Source: Agromyces sp. Marseille-P2726 | GTDB lineage: Bacteria > Actinomycetota > Actinomycetes > Actinomycetales > Microbacteriaceae | Length of the DNA: 64,000 bases | Assembly: GCF_902809835.1 (NCBI RefSeq) | Contig: NZ_CADDWM010000015.1 | Coordinates: 682,001 to 746,000, forward strand | Reading direction: 5' to 3' | Part shown: positions 41,301 to 50,359 of the stretch, in pieces | Layout of the letters: each line of letters begins with the position of its first letter | How positions within the stretch are numbered: the stretch's first letter is position 1 | The notes under the pieces: model-generated | Told to the model about the DNA's origin: nothing | The model's database searches: none | Seen by the model: the letters and a program-made list of their open reading frames with translations, nothing else | Made by a program: the position numbers and the translations under genes

Positions 41301-42245
41301 TCATCCGAGCCCGGTGCGGAATCCCTCCCGCCAGCTCGGGTACGCGAGCTCCCACCCGAGTTCGCGCTTCGCCTTCGCGTTCGATGATCCTCGCACCGTC
41401 GTCATCATGGCGACACCGTGCTCGCCGATAAGCGGGCGCGCGGCCCAGGCGGGCAGGTGCCGAGGCGGTTTGGCCCCGATGGCCCGCGCGAGATCGGGCA
41501 GCCACTCCGACACCGGTGCCGGGTCATCGTCGACGATGTTGTAGACACCGGGCGCCCCGCGAGTCAACGCGAGCGCGGTGGCGGATGCCGCGTCGTCGAT
41601 GTGCACGAGCGACCAGACGCCGGTGCCGCCGCCGACGATCGGGAACCGTCGCGCCCGAGCCATGGCGAGGATCTCGCCGTCGCGCGACCCGTCTCGTCCA
41701 AGCAGGTTGCCGGGTCCGTACAGGCCGCCGTAGCGCAGGGCGAGCCCGCCCGCCTCGGTGGTCGCCCGCTCGAGGTAGCGGATCGCGGCCAGGGTCTCGC
41801 GCGACGGCCCCGTGGGCGACGAATCGAGCGGATCCTCTTCGGTCTTGACCGGGCCGCCGGTGCGTTCATTGGGCCAGCCGGTGAAGCTCTGCGCCACGAG
41901 CCGAGGCGAGTCCAGCTCGGCCGCCGCCGCCAGGAGGTGGTCGGTTCCCCGAGTGCGGAGCTCGTTCGTGACGGCGAACCCCCCGTCGAAGTGCTTGAGT
42001 TCGAGACCGCCTGCGAGGGCCGTCAGTTGGTGCACGATCGCCTCGGGGCGAGCGGCGACGACAGCACGGCGAACGGATGCCGCATCGAGCCCGTCCATGA
42101 CCACGCCGGTCGCGCCCGCCCGTTCGATCGCGGCGAGGCGTTCCTCGCTCCTCGACGTTCCGGTCACCTCGTGGCCCTCGGCCACGAGCAGCGGCACCAG
42201 GCGTGATCCCACGGCGCCCGTGGCGCCCGCGATGAAGACTCGCAT
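41301..42245 (-). CDS. NAD-dependent epimerase/dehydratase, likely ECF41 target
   Basis: Extended short-chain dehydrogenase-type protein of 314 residues. The Rossmann motif is GATGAVGSRL (about 7-16). The usual catalytic YxxxK appears altered; near the expected site are RYLERATTEAGG and RYGGLYGPGN. The C-terminal substrate half has VYNIVDDDPAPVSEWLPDLARAIGA. It is divergent from the ECF41 sigma gene and carries a matching promoter, so it is the E (epimerase) member of the carboxymuconolactone-decarboxylase/oxidoreductase/epimerase group that accompanies ECF41 sigma factors. Biological substrate unknown. Confidence 0.88.
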   Translation of the reverse strand: MRVFIAGATGAVGSRLVPLLVAEGHEVTGTSRSEERLAAIERAGATGVVMDGLDAASVRRAVVAARPEAIVHQLTALAGGLELKHFDGGFAVTNELRTRGTDHLLAAAAELDSPRLVAQSFTGWPNERTGGPVKTEEDPLDSSPTGPSRETLAAIRYLERATTEAGGLALRYGGLYGPGNLLGRDGSRDGEILAMARARRFPIVGGGTGVWSLVHIDDAASATALALTRGAPGVYNIVDDDPAPVSEWLPDLARAIGAKPPRHLPAWAARPLIGEHGVAMMTTVRGSSNAKAKRELGWELAYPSWREGFRTGLG

Positions 42246-42274
42246 GTCGGTTCTTCCCTTCTCTCACCCCCTCC

Positions 42275-42301
42275 GACGGATGGGCCGCGGTCGCTGTGAC
42301 A
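42275..42301 (-). promoter_or_regulatory. ECF41-type promoter of the epimerase gene
   Basis: On the minus strand: TGTCACA (42301-42295), exactly 16 nt of spacer, then CGTC (42278-42275). This is the published ECF41 consensus (TGTCACA-N16-CGTC) without mismatch. It is 29 nt upstream of the ATG. Confidence 0.9.
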
Positions 42302-42440
42302 GCGGAAGGTCACGAATCGCGTCGTCCACGCCGCGGAATCCAGCTCGTGCGCGTGAATCCCCACCGGCGAGGACTCCTGCGCGCGAACGGGATTCCGCCA
42401 TGGCAGGCACGACGACCATTACCTGTGCGAGGCTCGGAGC

Positions 42441-43352
42441 ATGCCCGCCTCCACCGCGGAGCTCGGCGAACTCCGCCCCCTGATGTTCTCCATCGCCTAC
42501 CGCATGCTCGGCAGCGTCACCGAGGCCGAAGATGTCGTGCAGGAGGCCTACCTGCGCCTGCACGAGCGTTCGCTCGGCAGCGAACCGATCGAACGGCCCG
42601 AGGCGTTCGCGGCGACGGTCGCCACACGCCTTGCGATCGATGCACTGCGTTCTGCTCGACGCACCCGCGAGCTCTACACGGGCACGTGGCTGCCCGAGCC
42701 GTTGCCCGACGACGACGCCGATCCGGCGCACCGGATCGAACGCGACGAGACGCTGTCGTTCGCCTTCCTCGCCGTGCTCGAGCGACTGGGGCCGGTCGAG
42801 CGCGCTGTGTTCATCCTCCGCGAAGTGTTCGACGTCGACTACGAGGTCATCGCCGACATCCTCGAACGCGACCAGGCAGCCTGCCGCCAGATCATGCACC
42901 GTGCGCGGATCCGCATCGCCGCCGGCCGGCCCCGATTCGAGGCGGACGCCGCACGCGACGCCGCCCTCATCGACGTGTTCTTCACCGCGCTCCGCGCCGG
43001 CGATGTCGAGGCGCTCGCAGGCGTCCTCGCCGACGATGTCGTCTTCTACGGCGACGGCGGCGGCAAGGCGCCCGCCATCGCGCATCCGATCCATGGCGCG
43101 GTGGCCGTGGCACGATTCCTTGCGGGGCTCGTACGCCGCGGCGCCGCCATGGGGGTACGGATGGAACCCACTCGGGTGAACGGCGAACCGGCCGTGCGCG
43201 TCGCGACGCCGGCCGGCGAGGCGCTCAGCGTGCTCATGGTGCACGTCGCCGACGGACGCATCGCCGTGATCGGGAACCAGTTGAACCCCGACAAGCTCCG
43301 TCATCTCGGCGCGGTCGGCGACCTGAACGCCCTCGTCGCCCGCGAGCGCTGA
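42441..43352 (+). CDS. sigJ: ECF41-family sigma factor (SigJ type)
   Basis: ECF sigma factor with a fused SnoaL-like C-terminal domain, 303 residues. Sigma region 2 (LMFSIAYRMLGSVTEAEDVVQEAYLRL, about 12-40), a linker with the ECF41 motif WLPEPL (about 90), sigma region 4 (LGPVERAVFILREVFDVDYEVIADIL), and a C-terminal domain with DGGGK (about 211) and NPDKL (about 283), the other two ECF41 hallmarks. The C-terminal domain controls activity in place of an anti-sigma factor. Its target promoter is seen in the divergent gap. Signal unknown. Confidence 0.94.
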   Translation: MPASTAELGELRPLMFSIAYRMLGSVTEAEDVVQEAYLRLHERSLGSEPIERPEAFAATVATRLAIDALRSARRTRELYTGTWLPEPLPDDDADPAHRIERDETLSFAFLAVLERLGPVERAVFILREVFDVDYEVIADILERDQAACRQIMHRARIRIAAGRPRFEADAARDAALIDVFFTALRAGDVEALAGVLADDVVFYGDGGGKAPAIAHPIHGAVAVARFLAGLVRRGAAMGVRMEPTRVNGEPAVRVATPAGEALSVLMVHVADGRIAVIGNQLNPDKLRHLGAVGDLNALVARER

Positions 43353-43433
43353 GCTACGCCCGAATCCCGCTCGATCACTGGAATCCCCATGGATCAGGAC
43401 TCCAGCGCGATCGGGATTCCTGCGCGGATCGAG

Positions 43434-44060
43434 CTACGCCGACGTGCCGAGTCGCGCCGCGACCCACTCGAGCTCTGGCAGGAGGGTGGCGAACGCGCGC
43501 GCCCGGTGACTTCGGGCGTCCTTCTCCTCGGGAAGCAGCTCGGCCGACGTCACCTCGAGCCCCTCGGGCTCGAAGATCGGGTCGTAGCCGAATCCGTGCG
43601 AGCCGCGCGGCTCGTATGCGAGCGCGCCGCGCCAGACGCCGTCGGTCACGAACTCGTGCCCGCCCGACATCACGGCCTCGGGCACGACGAGTGCGATGGT
43701 GCAGTGGAAGGACGCACCGCGATTCGGGCGACGGATGTCGGCGAGCTGGTTGAGGAGGAGCCGCACATTCGCCTGGTCTCCAGCGCCGTGCCCCGCCCAT
43801 CGAGCGGAGAAGATGCCGGGCGCCGCGCCGAGCACATCGACCACGATTCCCGAGTCATCGGCGAGGGCGATGCGCCCGGTGTGCTGGGCCGCGGTGCGTG
43901 CCTTGATCAGGGCGTTGTCGGCGAAGCTGAGGCCGTCTTCAACGGGCTCGGGTCCGTCGTACGGATGCACGACCGCCTGCGGCATCCGCTCACCGATGAT
44001 GCGCTGGAACTCGCGCAGCTTCTTCGGGTTATGACTGGCGACGACGAGGTCGAGGCTCAT
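43434..44060 (-). CDS. rdgB: Non-canonical purine NTP pyrophosphatase (RdgB/HAM1)
   Basis: House-cleaning enzyme that hydrolyses dITP, XTP and related nucleotides. The 208-residue protein starts [19 protein letters not shown] (NxxK phosphate-binding motif), and has [37 protein letters not shown] (about 55-90) and [10 protein letters not shown] near 165. The start overlaps the rph stop (ATGA); rdgB is the last gene of the murI-rph-rdgB group. Confidence 0.97.
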   Translation of the reverse strand: MSLDLVVASHNPKKLREFQRIIGERMPQAVVHPYDGPEPVEDGLSFADNALIKARTAAQHTGRIALADDSGIVVDVLGAAPGIFSARWAGHGAGDQANVRLLLNQLADIRRPNRGASFHCTIALVVPEAVMSGGHEFVTDGVWRGALAYEPRGSHGFGYDPIFEPEGLEVTSAELLPEEKDARSHRARAFATLLPELEWVAARLGTSA

Positions 44061-44854
44061 GAGCCGACCGCCGCTTCCGTCTGGGCGAGCGCCGCCTGCT
44101 GCAGGTTCGTCAGGTCGGTGGTGCCGGCGAGCGCGAGGTCGAGCAGTGCATCGAGTTCGCGGCGGTCGAACGGCGCCGCCTCGGCCGTGCCCTGCACCTC
44201 GACGAAGAGCCCTCGGCCCGTCGCGACGACGTTCATGTCGGTCTCGGCACGCACGTCTTCGGTGTAGGCCAGGTCGAGCATCGGCGTGCCATCGATGATG
44301 CCGACCGAGACCGCCGAGACGGTATCGATGAGCGGCTTCGCGCGCTGCCCGATGAACTTCTGCGCGCGGGCCCACTCCACGGCGTCGGCGAGGGCGACGT
44401 AGGCACCGGTGATCGCCGCGGTGCGGGTTCCGCCGTCGGCCTGGAGCACGTCGCAGTCGATCTGGATGGTGTTCTCGCCGAGCCCCTTCGTGTCGACGAC
44501 GGCACGAAGGCTTCGACCGATGAGCCGGCTGATCTCGTGCGTCCGTCCGCCGATGCGCCCCTTCACCGACTCACGGTCGTTGCGCGTGTTCGTCGAGCGG
44601 GGAAGCATCGCGTACTCGGCCGTGACCCAGCCGCGTCCCTTGCCGGTCATCCAGCGCGGCACGCCGTTGGTGAACGACGCCGTGCAGAGCACCTTCGTGC
44701 GTCCGAACGAGATCAGCGCGCTGCCCTCGGCATGCGCGCTCCAGCCGCGCTCGATCGTGACCTCGCGCAGTTGGTCGGGGCTGCGCCCGTCGGCCCGGAC
44801 CACGTCGGCCCCGGTCGCCGAGCCGGTCGAAGGGGTGTCGGATGCCTCGGTCAT
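44057..44854 (-). CDS. rph: Ribonuclease PH
   Basis: Phosphorolytic 3'-5' exoribonuclease that trims tRNA 3' ends; 265 residues. Conserved segments are [42 protein letters not shown] (about 20-62), [37 protein letters not shown] (about 100-122) and [23 protein letters not shown]. Starts upstream with about 18 extra residues compared with the shortest family members. Translationally coupled to rdgB. Confidence 0.97.
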   Translation of the reverse strand: MTEASDTPSTGSATGADVVRADGRSPDQLREVTIERGWSAHAEGSALISFGRTKVLCTASFTNGVPRWMTGKGRGWVTAEYAMLPRSTNTRNDRESVKGRIGGRTHEISRLIGRSLRAVVDTKGLGENTIQIDCDVLQADGGTRTAAITGAYVALADAVEWARAQKFIGQRAKPLIDTVSAVSVGIIDGTPMLDLAYTEDVRAETDMNVVATGRGLFVEVQGTAEAAPFDRRELDALLDLALAGTTDLTNLQQAALAQTEAAVGS

Positions 44855-44899
44855 CTGTTCTCCTGTCGTAGGGTCCCTGGGCTCGTCGAGGGGTGATGC

Positions 44900-45727
44900 T
44901 CAGCGCGCCGAAGGCGGAAGGTTCACGGCGCCGGTGTGCACGAGCTCGACGCTCGGGATCTCGGGCGCGATCAACCGGTGGGCGAGGTCGAGGAAGGCGC
45001 TCGTGGAGTCGCCCGTCGCCTCGTAGCGATACGTGGGTGCGGTCGCGGCGCGACGCTCCATGCCGTTCGACACGAGCACGCGGTAGACATCGTTCGCGGT
45101 CTCGACATCACTCGACACGAGGGTGACCTCCTCGCCCATGACGTACGAGATCGCGCCCTTGAGGAACGGGTAGTGCGTGCACCCGAGCACGAGCGTGTCG
45201 ACCGCGGCCGAGCGAAGCGGTGCGAGGTACTCCTCGGCCACCGAGAGCAGTTCGTCGCCGCTCGTGACGCCGGCCTCGACGAACTCGACGAAGCGCGGGC
45301 AGGCCGCCGAGAACAGTTCGAGCTGCGGTGCGGCCGCGAACGCATCGTCGTACGCCCGCGACTGGATCGTGCCTGCGGTGCCGATGACCCCGACTCGCCG
45401 GTTGCGCGTGGTGGCGACCGCACGGCGCACGGCGGGCTGGATCACCTCGACGACGGGCACGTCGTACCGCTCGCGCGCGTCGCGCAGCATTGCGGCGGAC
45501 GCGGTGTTGCAGGCGATCACGAGCATCTTCACGCCCTGTGCGACGAGGTCGTCCAGCACCGCGAGCGCGTAGCCGCGGACGTCGGCGATCTTCTTGGGTC
45601 CGTACGGCGAGTGCTCGAGGTCGCCGATGTACAGGATCGACTCGTGGGGCAGCTGGTCTTTCACCGCCCGGGCGACCGTGAGTCCGCCGACCCCGGAGTC
45701 GAAGATCCCGATCGGTGCATCCGTCAC
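44900..45727 (-). CDS. murI: Glutamate racemase
   Basis: Makes D-glutamate for peptidoglycan; 275 residues. The catalytic cysteines are in [10 protein letters not shown] (about 75) and [10 protein letters not shown] (about 187), with [17 protein letters not shown] at the N-terminus. Two starts are possible: ATG 45736, which overlaps a TAAGCT hexamer (45736-45741), and GTG 45727, which lies 8 nt after it and gives the usual N-terminus [16 protein letters not shown] use the GTG as leaderless. The divergent neighbour pncB shares the 41-bp gap. Confidence 0.95.
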   Translation of the reverse strand: MTDAPIGIFDSGVGGLTVARAVKDQLPHESILYIGDLEHSPYGPKKIADVRGYALAVLDDLVAQGVKMLVIACNTASAAMLRDARERYDVPVVEVIQPAVRRAVATTRNRRVGVIGTAGTIQSRAYDDAFAAAPQLELFSAACPRFVEFVEAGVTSGDELLSVAEEYLAPLRSAAVDTLVLGCTHYPFLKGAISYVMGEEVTLVSSDVETANDVYRVLVSNGMERRAATAPTYRYEATGDSTSAFLDLAHRLIAPEIPSVELVHTGAVNLPPSAR

Positions 45728-45756
45728 GACATCCAAGCTTAGGTGAGTCCCGCCAG

Positions 45757-45762
45757 TAGGCT
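45757..45762 (+). promoter_or_regulatory. -10 element of pncB
   Basis: TAGGCT ends 6 nt before the GTG start, no ribosome binding site visible; leaderless expression likely. Confidence 0.6.
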
Positions 45763-45768
45763 TCTCGT

Positions 45769-47088
45769 GTGACCGGGTCTGCTGCGCTGTTCACCGACCG
45801 CTACGAGCTCACGATGGTGGATGCCGCGCTCCGCGACGGTACCGGCCACCGCGAGAGCCTCTTCGAGGCGTTCGCGAGGCGGCTGCCCGACGGACGCCGC
45901 TACGGCGTCGTCGCGGGCACGGGCCGACTGCTCGAGTTGATCGACCGCTTCCGCTTCGAGGACGCCGAACTCGAGTGGCTCCGCGAGCACGAGGTCGTGC
46001 AGCCGTCGACCCTCGACTGGCTCGCCGACTACCGGTTCCGCGGTGACATCTGGGGCTACCGCGAGGGCGAGGCGTACTTCCCGGGTTCGCCGCTGCTCAC
46101 CATCCGGGCGACCTTCGCCGAGGCGGTCATGCTCGAGACGCTCGTGCTGTCGACCCTGAACTACGACTCGTCGGTGGCCAGCGCTGCGGCGAGGATGGTG
46201 TCGGTCGCACTCGGCCGACCCATCGCCGAGATGGGCTCTCGGCGCACCAGCGAGCACGCCGCCGTCGCTGCGGCACGTGCCGCATACATCGCCGGGTTCG
46301 ACGCGACGTCGAACCTCGAGGCCGGACGCACCTGGGGCATCCCGACCATGGGCACCGCCGCCCACGCGTTCACGCTGCTGCACGACACCGAAGAGCGTGC
46401 GTTCCGCTCGCAGGTCGAGGCGCTCGGCCCGTCGACCACGCTGCTCGTGGACACCTACGACATCGCCCAGGGCGTCGAGTTGGCCGTGAAGGTCGCTGGC
46501 ACCGGACTCGGTGCGGTGCGCATCGATTCGGGCGACCTCCCGACCGTCGTCGCGGCGGTGCGCGAGCAGCTCGACTCACTGGGCGCGGTCGACACGAAGA
46601 TCACCGTCACGAGCGACCTCGACGAGTACACCATCGCGGGCCTGTCCGCCGCACCGGCGGACTCGTACGGGGTCGGCACCTCCGTCGTCACAGGATCGGG
46701 TTCTCCAGCGGCCGGCATGGTCTACAAGCTCGTCGCCCGGCGCGACGACTCCGGCGAGTGGATCGCCGTCGCCAAGGCCTCGAAGTCCAAATTGAGCATC
46801 GGCGGCCGCAAGAACGCGGCCCGGCGGCTCGACTCGACTCGCACCGCACGTGAGGAGATCGTGTACATCGGCGATGGTCCCGAGGGCGAGGCCGAGTTCG
46901 AGCCCGGGAGCCGACTTCGCCCGCTCATGGTGCAGCTCATGGCCGACGGAGTGGCCGACCCGGCCTTTCTCGGTGCCGCGGGCACGCGCGCGGCCCGCGC
47001 GCATCGCGCCGAGGTGATGCAGGAGCTTCCGATCGAGGCCTTCCGGCTCGGTCGGGGCGAAGCGGTCATCCCCACGACGTACCGGTGA
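45769..47088 (+). CDS. pncB: Nicotinate phosphoribosyltransferase
   Basis: Makes nicotinate mononucleotide from nicotinate and PRPP in the NAD salvage path; 439 residues, standard length. Motifs are [16 protein letters not shown] (about 5-20), [39 protein letters not shown] (about 152-183) and [12 protein letters not shown] (about 247). GTG start without a ribosome binding site, 6 nt after TAGGCT. Its stop overlaps the start of the AraC-like gene (GTGA), so the two are coupled. Confidence 0.96.
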   Translation: MTGSAALFTDRYELTMVDAALRDGTGHRESLFEAFARRLPDGRRYGVVAGTGRLLELIDRFRFEDAELEWLREHEVVQPSTLDWLADYRFRGDIWGYREGEAYFPGSPLLTIRATFAEAVMLETLVLSTLNYDSSVASAAARMVSVALGRPIAEMGSRRTSEHAAVAAARAAYIAGFDATSNLEAGRTWGIPTMGTAAHAFTLLHDTEERAFRSQVEALGPSTTLLVDTYDIAQGVELAVKVAGTGLGAVRIDSGDLPTVVAAVREQLDSLGAVDTKITVTSDLDEYTIAGLSAAPADSYGVGTSVVTGSGSPAAGMVYKLVARRDDSGEWIAVAKASKSKLSIGGRKNAARRLDSTRTAREEIVYIGDGPEGEAEFEPGSRLRPLMVQLMADGVADPAFLGAAGTRAARAHRAEVMQELPIEAFRLGRGEAVIPTTYR

Positions 47089-47975
47089 TCTTCGAGGAGC
47101 GCGAGCCTCCCGCCGAATGGCGGCCGTTCGTCACCAGACTCTGGTACCTCGAGGCGGCGCGGATTCGAACGTACGAGAAGATCCTGCCGCTGCCGTTCGT
47201 GCATGTGATCGTCAACCTCTCGGATCCGTATCGGCTGTTCGATCCGCGAGGGGCGGCGTCGCGCGTCGACGACGCATTCGTCTCGGGCATCCAGTCGGAG
47301 TACCTCGTCATCGAGAGCCCGACCCTGATCCGGCACGTCGGGGTCGAGTTCACGCCGCAGGGCCTACGTGCGTTCAGCGAGGCACCGCCCAGCACGGTCA
47401 CGGCACGCGTGCGACCCGCCGACGAGGTGCTGCCAGGCATCGCCGCGCTCGCGCGACGGCTCCGCGCTGCGGTCGATGCCGCATCCCGATCGCCCGAGGC
47501 GGACGATCTCATCGGCGCACTCGCCGCCGTCCTCCGCGACCGGCGTCGAACGGGCGTCCCGGCCGATCCCATCGTCACGACCGCGCTCGACGGTCTCGCG
47601 AGCGACCCCCATGCGCGGATCGGCGCGCTCGCGCCGCGCGCGGGCGTGTCGCACAAGACGCTCATCACTCACTTCGTCTCGGCGTGCGGGATCACTCCCA
47701 AGCGCTTCGCCGAGGTGCTGCGGTTCCACCGGTTCGTCACCGACCTGCCCATCGGCGACCCCATGCCGTCGTGGGCTGAGCTCGCCGCGGCGTCGCCGTA
47801 CTACGACCAGCCGCACGTCATCCGAGCATTCCGCCGGTTCAGCGGATACTCCCCCGCCGACTACCTGCGTCGCGTGAGCGAGTTCGGCCCGGATGCCGCG
47901 AACTTCGTACCCCTCGACGAGGTGCCCCTGCCCGTGACGCGGGAGCCGGGCGAGCAGGCCTGCGGATCCCGGTGA
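47085..47975 (+). CDS. AraC-family transcriptional regulator
   Basis: A 296-residue regulator. The N-terminal about 160 residues start with the EEREPPAEWRPFVTRLWYLEA pattern typical of the DUF6597-type AraC sensor domain with a beta-barrel. The HTH near the C-terminus has RIGALAPRAGVSHKTLITHFVSACGITPKRFAEVLRFHR (about 180-218) and SWAELAAASPYYDQPHVIRAFRRFSGYSPADYLRR. GTG start overlaps the pncB stop; whether it regulates pncB is unknown. Downstream DUF1761 could be a target. Confidence 0.88.
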   Translation: MIFEEREPPAEWRPFVTRLWYLEAARIRTYEKILPLPFVHVIVNLSDPYRLFDPRGAASRVDDAFVSGIQSEYLVIESPTLIRHVGVEFTPQGLRAFSEAPPSTVTARVRPADEVLPGIAALARRLRAAVDAASRSPEADDLIGALAAVLRDRRRTGVPADPIVTTALDGLASDPHARIGALAPRAGVSHKTLITHFVSACGITPKRFAEVLRFHRFVTDLPIGDPMPSWAELAAASPYYDQPHVIRAFRRFSGYSPADYLRRVSEFGPDAANFVPLDEVPLPVTREPGEQACGSR

Positions 47976-48039
47976 AATTCGTACAATCACACGCGAACTC
48001 GCCCTCGCTAGCCTCCTCACCAACGGGAAGGAGCGGCGC

Positions 48040-48438
48040 ATGGCGGTCGAGATCAATTGGTGGGGTGTGGTGCTCGCGGCGCTGTCGGCGTTCGTGGTGG
48101 GCGGGCTCTGGTACTCGCTCCTGTTCGCGAAGCCGTGGCAGCGTGCCGCCGGCGTCACCGACGAGGCGCTCCGGCGCGGGGTGATCCCCGCGTTCGTCGG
48201 CACCTTCGTGCTGTCGTTCGTGATGGCGGTGGCACTGGCGGCGTTCATCGGGCCGAGCGGAGCGGCCTTCGGTGCGCTCGCCGGGGCCATCGCCGGCATC
48301 GCCTGGGTCGCCGCGGCCTTCGGCGTGACCTACCTCTTCGAACGCCGAGGCGTCACGCTGTTCCTCATCAACGGTGGATACAACGCGCTGACGTTCACCG
48401 CCATGGGGGCGATCGTCGGGGCGTTCCAAGCGGGCTGA
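48040..48438 (+). CDS. DUF1761-family membrane protein
   Basis: A 132-residue protein with four hydrophobic segments: about 8-28 (VVLAALSAFVVGGLWYSLLF), 48-68, 72-92 and 105-128. The typical DUF1761 features are GGLWYSLLFAKPWQRAAGV near residue 20-38 and the terminal NGGYNALTFTAMGAIVGAF. The start ATG has GGGAAGGAG 5-6 nt upstream. Function unknown. It ends 6 nt from the end of the DUF3039 gene. Confidence 0.88.
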   Translation: MAVEINWWGVVLAALSAFVVGGLWYSLLFAKPWQRAAGVTDEALRRGVIPAFVGTFVLSFVMAVALAAFIGPSGAAFGALAGAIAGIAWVAAAFGVTYLFERRGVTLFLINGGYNALTFTAMGAIVGAFQAG

Positions 48439-48444
48439 GCGGCC

Positions 48445-48732
48445 CTACTCGGCCTTCATCCGCTCGTAGATCTCGCGGCACGTGGGGCACACCGGGAACT
48501 TCTCGGGGTCGCGGCCCGGAGTCCACTTCTTGCCGCAGAGGGCCTTCACGGGCTTGCCGGTGATGGCCGACTCGAGGATCTGGTCCTTCTTGACGTAGTG
48601 GCTGAATCGCTCGTGATCGCCCGGTTCGATCGCCTCGTCCTCGAGGAGCTTCTCGAGCTCACGGTCGAGCACGGAGGTGCCCCCGCCGGGGGAATCGGGG
48701 TCGGCGATGCTCACGCGGACGGGTTCGATCAT
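48445..48732 (-). CDS. DUF3039-family protein
   Basis: A 95-residue cytoplasmic protein of the actinobacterial DUF3039 family. Features: TSVLDRELEKLLEDEAIEPGDHERFSHYV (about 19-47) and a Cys-rich C-terminus ALCGKKWTPGRDPEKFPVCPTCREIYE, whose three cysteines may bind zinc. ATG 48732 is 7 nt after TAGAAT (minus strand, 48745-48740) and has no ribosome binding site, so it is probably leaderless. Function unknown. Confidence 0.92.
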   Translation of the reverse strand: MIEPVRVSIADPDSPGGGTSVLDRELEKLLEDEAIEPGDHERFSHYVKKDQILESAITGKPVKALCGKKWTPGRDPEKFPVCPTCREIYERMKAE

Positions 48733-48739
48733 GGGGTCG

Positions 48740-48745
48740 ATTCTA
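48740..48745 (-). promoter_or_regulatory. -10 element of the DUF3039 gene
   Basis: Reads TAGAAT on the minus strand, 7 nt before the ATG. Confidence 0.6.
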
Positions 48746-48749
48746 CGCG

Positions 48750-48784
48750 CGGATGCCGCGGGCACGCCCGCTGAGCGGCATCCG
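48750..48784. terminator. Hairpin at the end of the ABC-2 permease gene
   Basis: CGGATGCCGC (48750-48759) and GCGGCATCCG (48775-48784) form a 10-bp stem with a 15-nt loop, directly after the permease stop codon at 48785. It also lies upstream of the DUF3039 -10 element. Built from the recurrent heptamer pair. Confidence 0.6.
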
Positions 48785-50359
48785 TCATGCCCGCAGGGCC
48801 GCCGCGAGCATCTCGGGGCCCCGTCGGTCGAACACCCGACCCCCGAGCAGGACGCCGCCGACCAGCACGAGGACGCCCACAACCGTGCCCGCGGCCAGTG
48901 AGGCGAGATGCCATGCGGGGTCGACGAGGAGTCCGGCGGCGCCGAACGCGAGGGCGGGGAGCGCCACGAGGATCGAGCCGAACATCGTGATGGACTGCAC
49001 GAGTGCCGTGACCGCCCCGGTCGACTGGGGCTGCTGGAACGGGCTGTCGCCCGGTTTCACCGCCGGATACGGGAATCGGGCCGACGTGATGGAACCGATG
49101 CCCAGTCCGCCGAGCAGCAGGGCGGTGCTCACCCCGATGACCGAGGGAAGCAGCCGCCAGTCGTCGAGCGCGACCGCCGTCACGGCGCCGCCGAGGCCGA
49201 TGACGACGATGCCGCCGATCAGCACGGGCACGAGTCGGCCCGCCCGGTCGGCACGGCCCCGCACCCCCGAGGCGATGTGGAGCCAGATCGCCGTGTGGTC
49301 GTAGGCCAGATCGTTGTGCAGCGACCAGCCGAGCAGCAGGCACATCAGCGGAACGGGGATGAGCGCGGCGTAGCCCAGCGGGATGCCGGCGAGCCCCAGC
49401 GGCACGATGACGAGCAGTGGCACGATCGGCACCATCACGATCGAGACCCAATAGCGTGCGTCGCGGACCCAATAGGTGAAGCTGCGCGCCGCGACAACGC
49501 CCGTCGCGTTGTGCGGCATCCGGTCGAACCATCCGAGTCCGCGATAGCTCTTGGCCGACGCCTCGCGTCCGGGAGTGACGAGCATGTGCGCCACGAGCGC
49601 CCGCCAGGCGTACCAGAGGCCCGCGAGCGTGGCGGCGGCGATGACGAACTTCAGCAGTGCGGGTCCCCAGTCGCCTGCCGCGGCGTCGCCGGGCGCGGCG
49701 AACGCGGCCCCGATCGGCGTCCATCCGAGTACGCCGGCGATCGCTTCGAGCACCAGGAGCCCCGAGTCCGCCCAGTCCAGCGTGGCGAACAGTGCGATGA
49801 CCGGCGAGATCATGACGATGAGCAGGACACCCAGGACGCTGCTGACCTCACGCGCACGCCGGGTCGCCAGCAGCAGCGACGCAAGCGACGTGGTGACGCG
49901 CGCGACGAGCAGACAGGTCGCGAAGGCGATCGCGGCTGCCAACACCGCGATGATCGTCTCGCCCGCACCACGGGACCAGGTGACGACCGTGCCGGCCAGC
50001 ACGATCGCGAGCACCAGCGCCGGAACACCGATCATCGCGGCGCACGCGAGCCCCAATGCGAGCGTGCGGTCGGGCAGCCCGAAGAGTGCGAAACGACGCG
50101 GGTCCATGGTGTCGTCGACGCCGAACGCGAGCGGGAAGATGATGAACCCGAGCACCGTCGCCGCCCCGACGACGATGAAGACATCGCGCAGGAGCAGCAC
50201 ATCATCGGTGAACCGGAGGCCGACCAGCGCAGCGAAGAGGATGACGGCCGCACCGAGCCCGTACACGAGCCCGAGCACGATGCCGACGACCTGCCACGGA
50301 CTGCGGCGGAAGATGTTCCCGAGCAGGCGCAGTTTCAGTCGGAGAAACTGTGCAACCAT
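48785..50359 (-). CDS. ABC-2-type exporter membrane protein
   Basis: Polytopic permease of 524 residues with about twelve hydrophobic segments, starting MVAQFLRLKLRLLGNIFRRSPWQVVG. It resembles the large actinobacterial ABC-2 permeases that pair with a single ATPase for lipid, peptide or drug export. ATG 50359 has GGAGG upstream and lies inside the end of the ATPase gene (25-nt overlap), so the two are coupled and form one exporter. Substrate unknown. Confidence 0.88.
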   Translation of the reverse strand: MVAQFLRLKLRLLGNIFRRSPWQVVGIVLGLVYGLGAAVILFAALVGLRFTDDVLLLRDVFIVVGAATVLGFIIFPLAFGVDDTMDPRRFALFGLPDRTLALGLACAAMIGVPALVLAIVLAGTVVTWSRGAGETIIAVLAAAIAFATCLLVARVTTSLASLLLATRRAREVSSVLGVLLIVMISPVIALFATLDWADSGLLVLEAIAGVLGWTPIGAAFAAPGDAAAGDWGPALLKFVIAAATLAGLWYAWRALVAHMLVTPGREASAKSYRGLGWFDRMPHNATGVVAARSFTYWVRDARYWVSIVMVPIVPLLVIVPLGLAGIPLGYAALIPVPLMCLLLGWSLHNDLAYDHTAIWLHIASGVRGRADRAGRLVPVLIGGIVVIGLGGAVTAVALDDWRLLPSVIGVSTALLLGGLGIGSITSARFPYPAVKPGDSPFQQPQSTGAVTALVQSITMFGSILVALPALAFGAAGLLVDPAWHLASLAAGTVVGVLVLVGGVLLGGRVFDRRGPEMLAAALRA

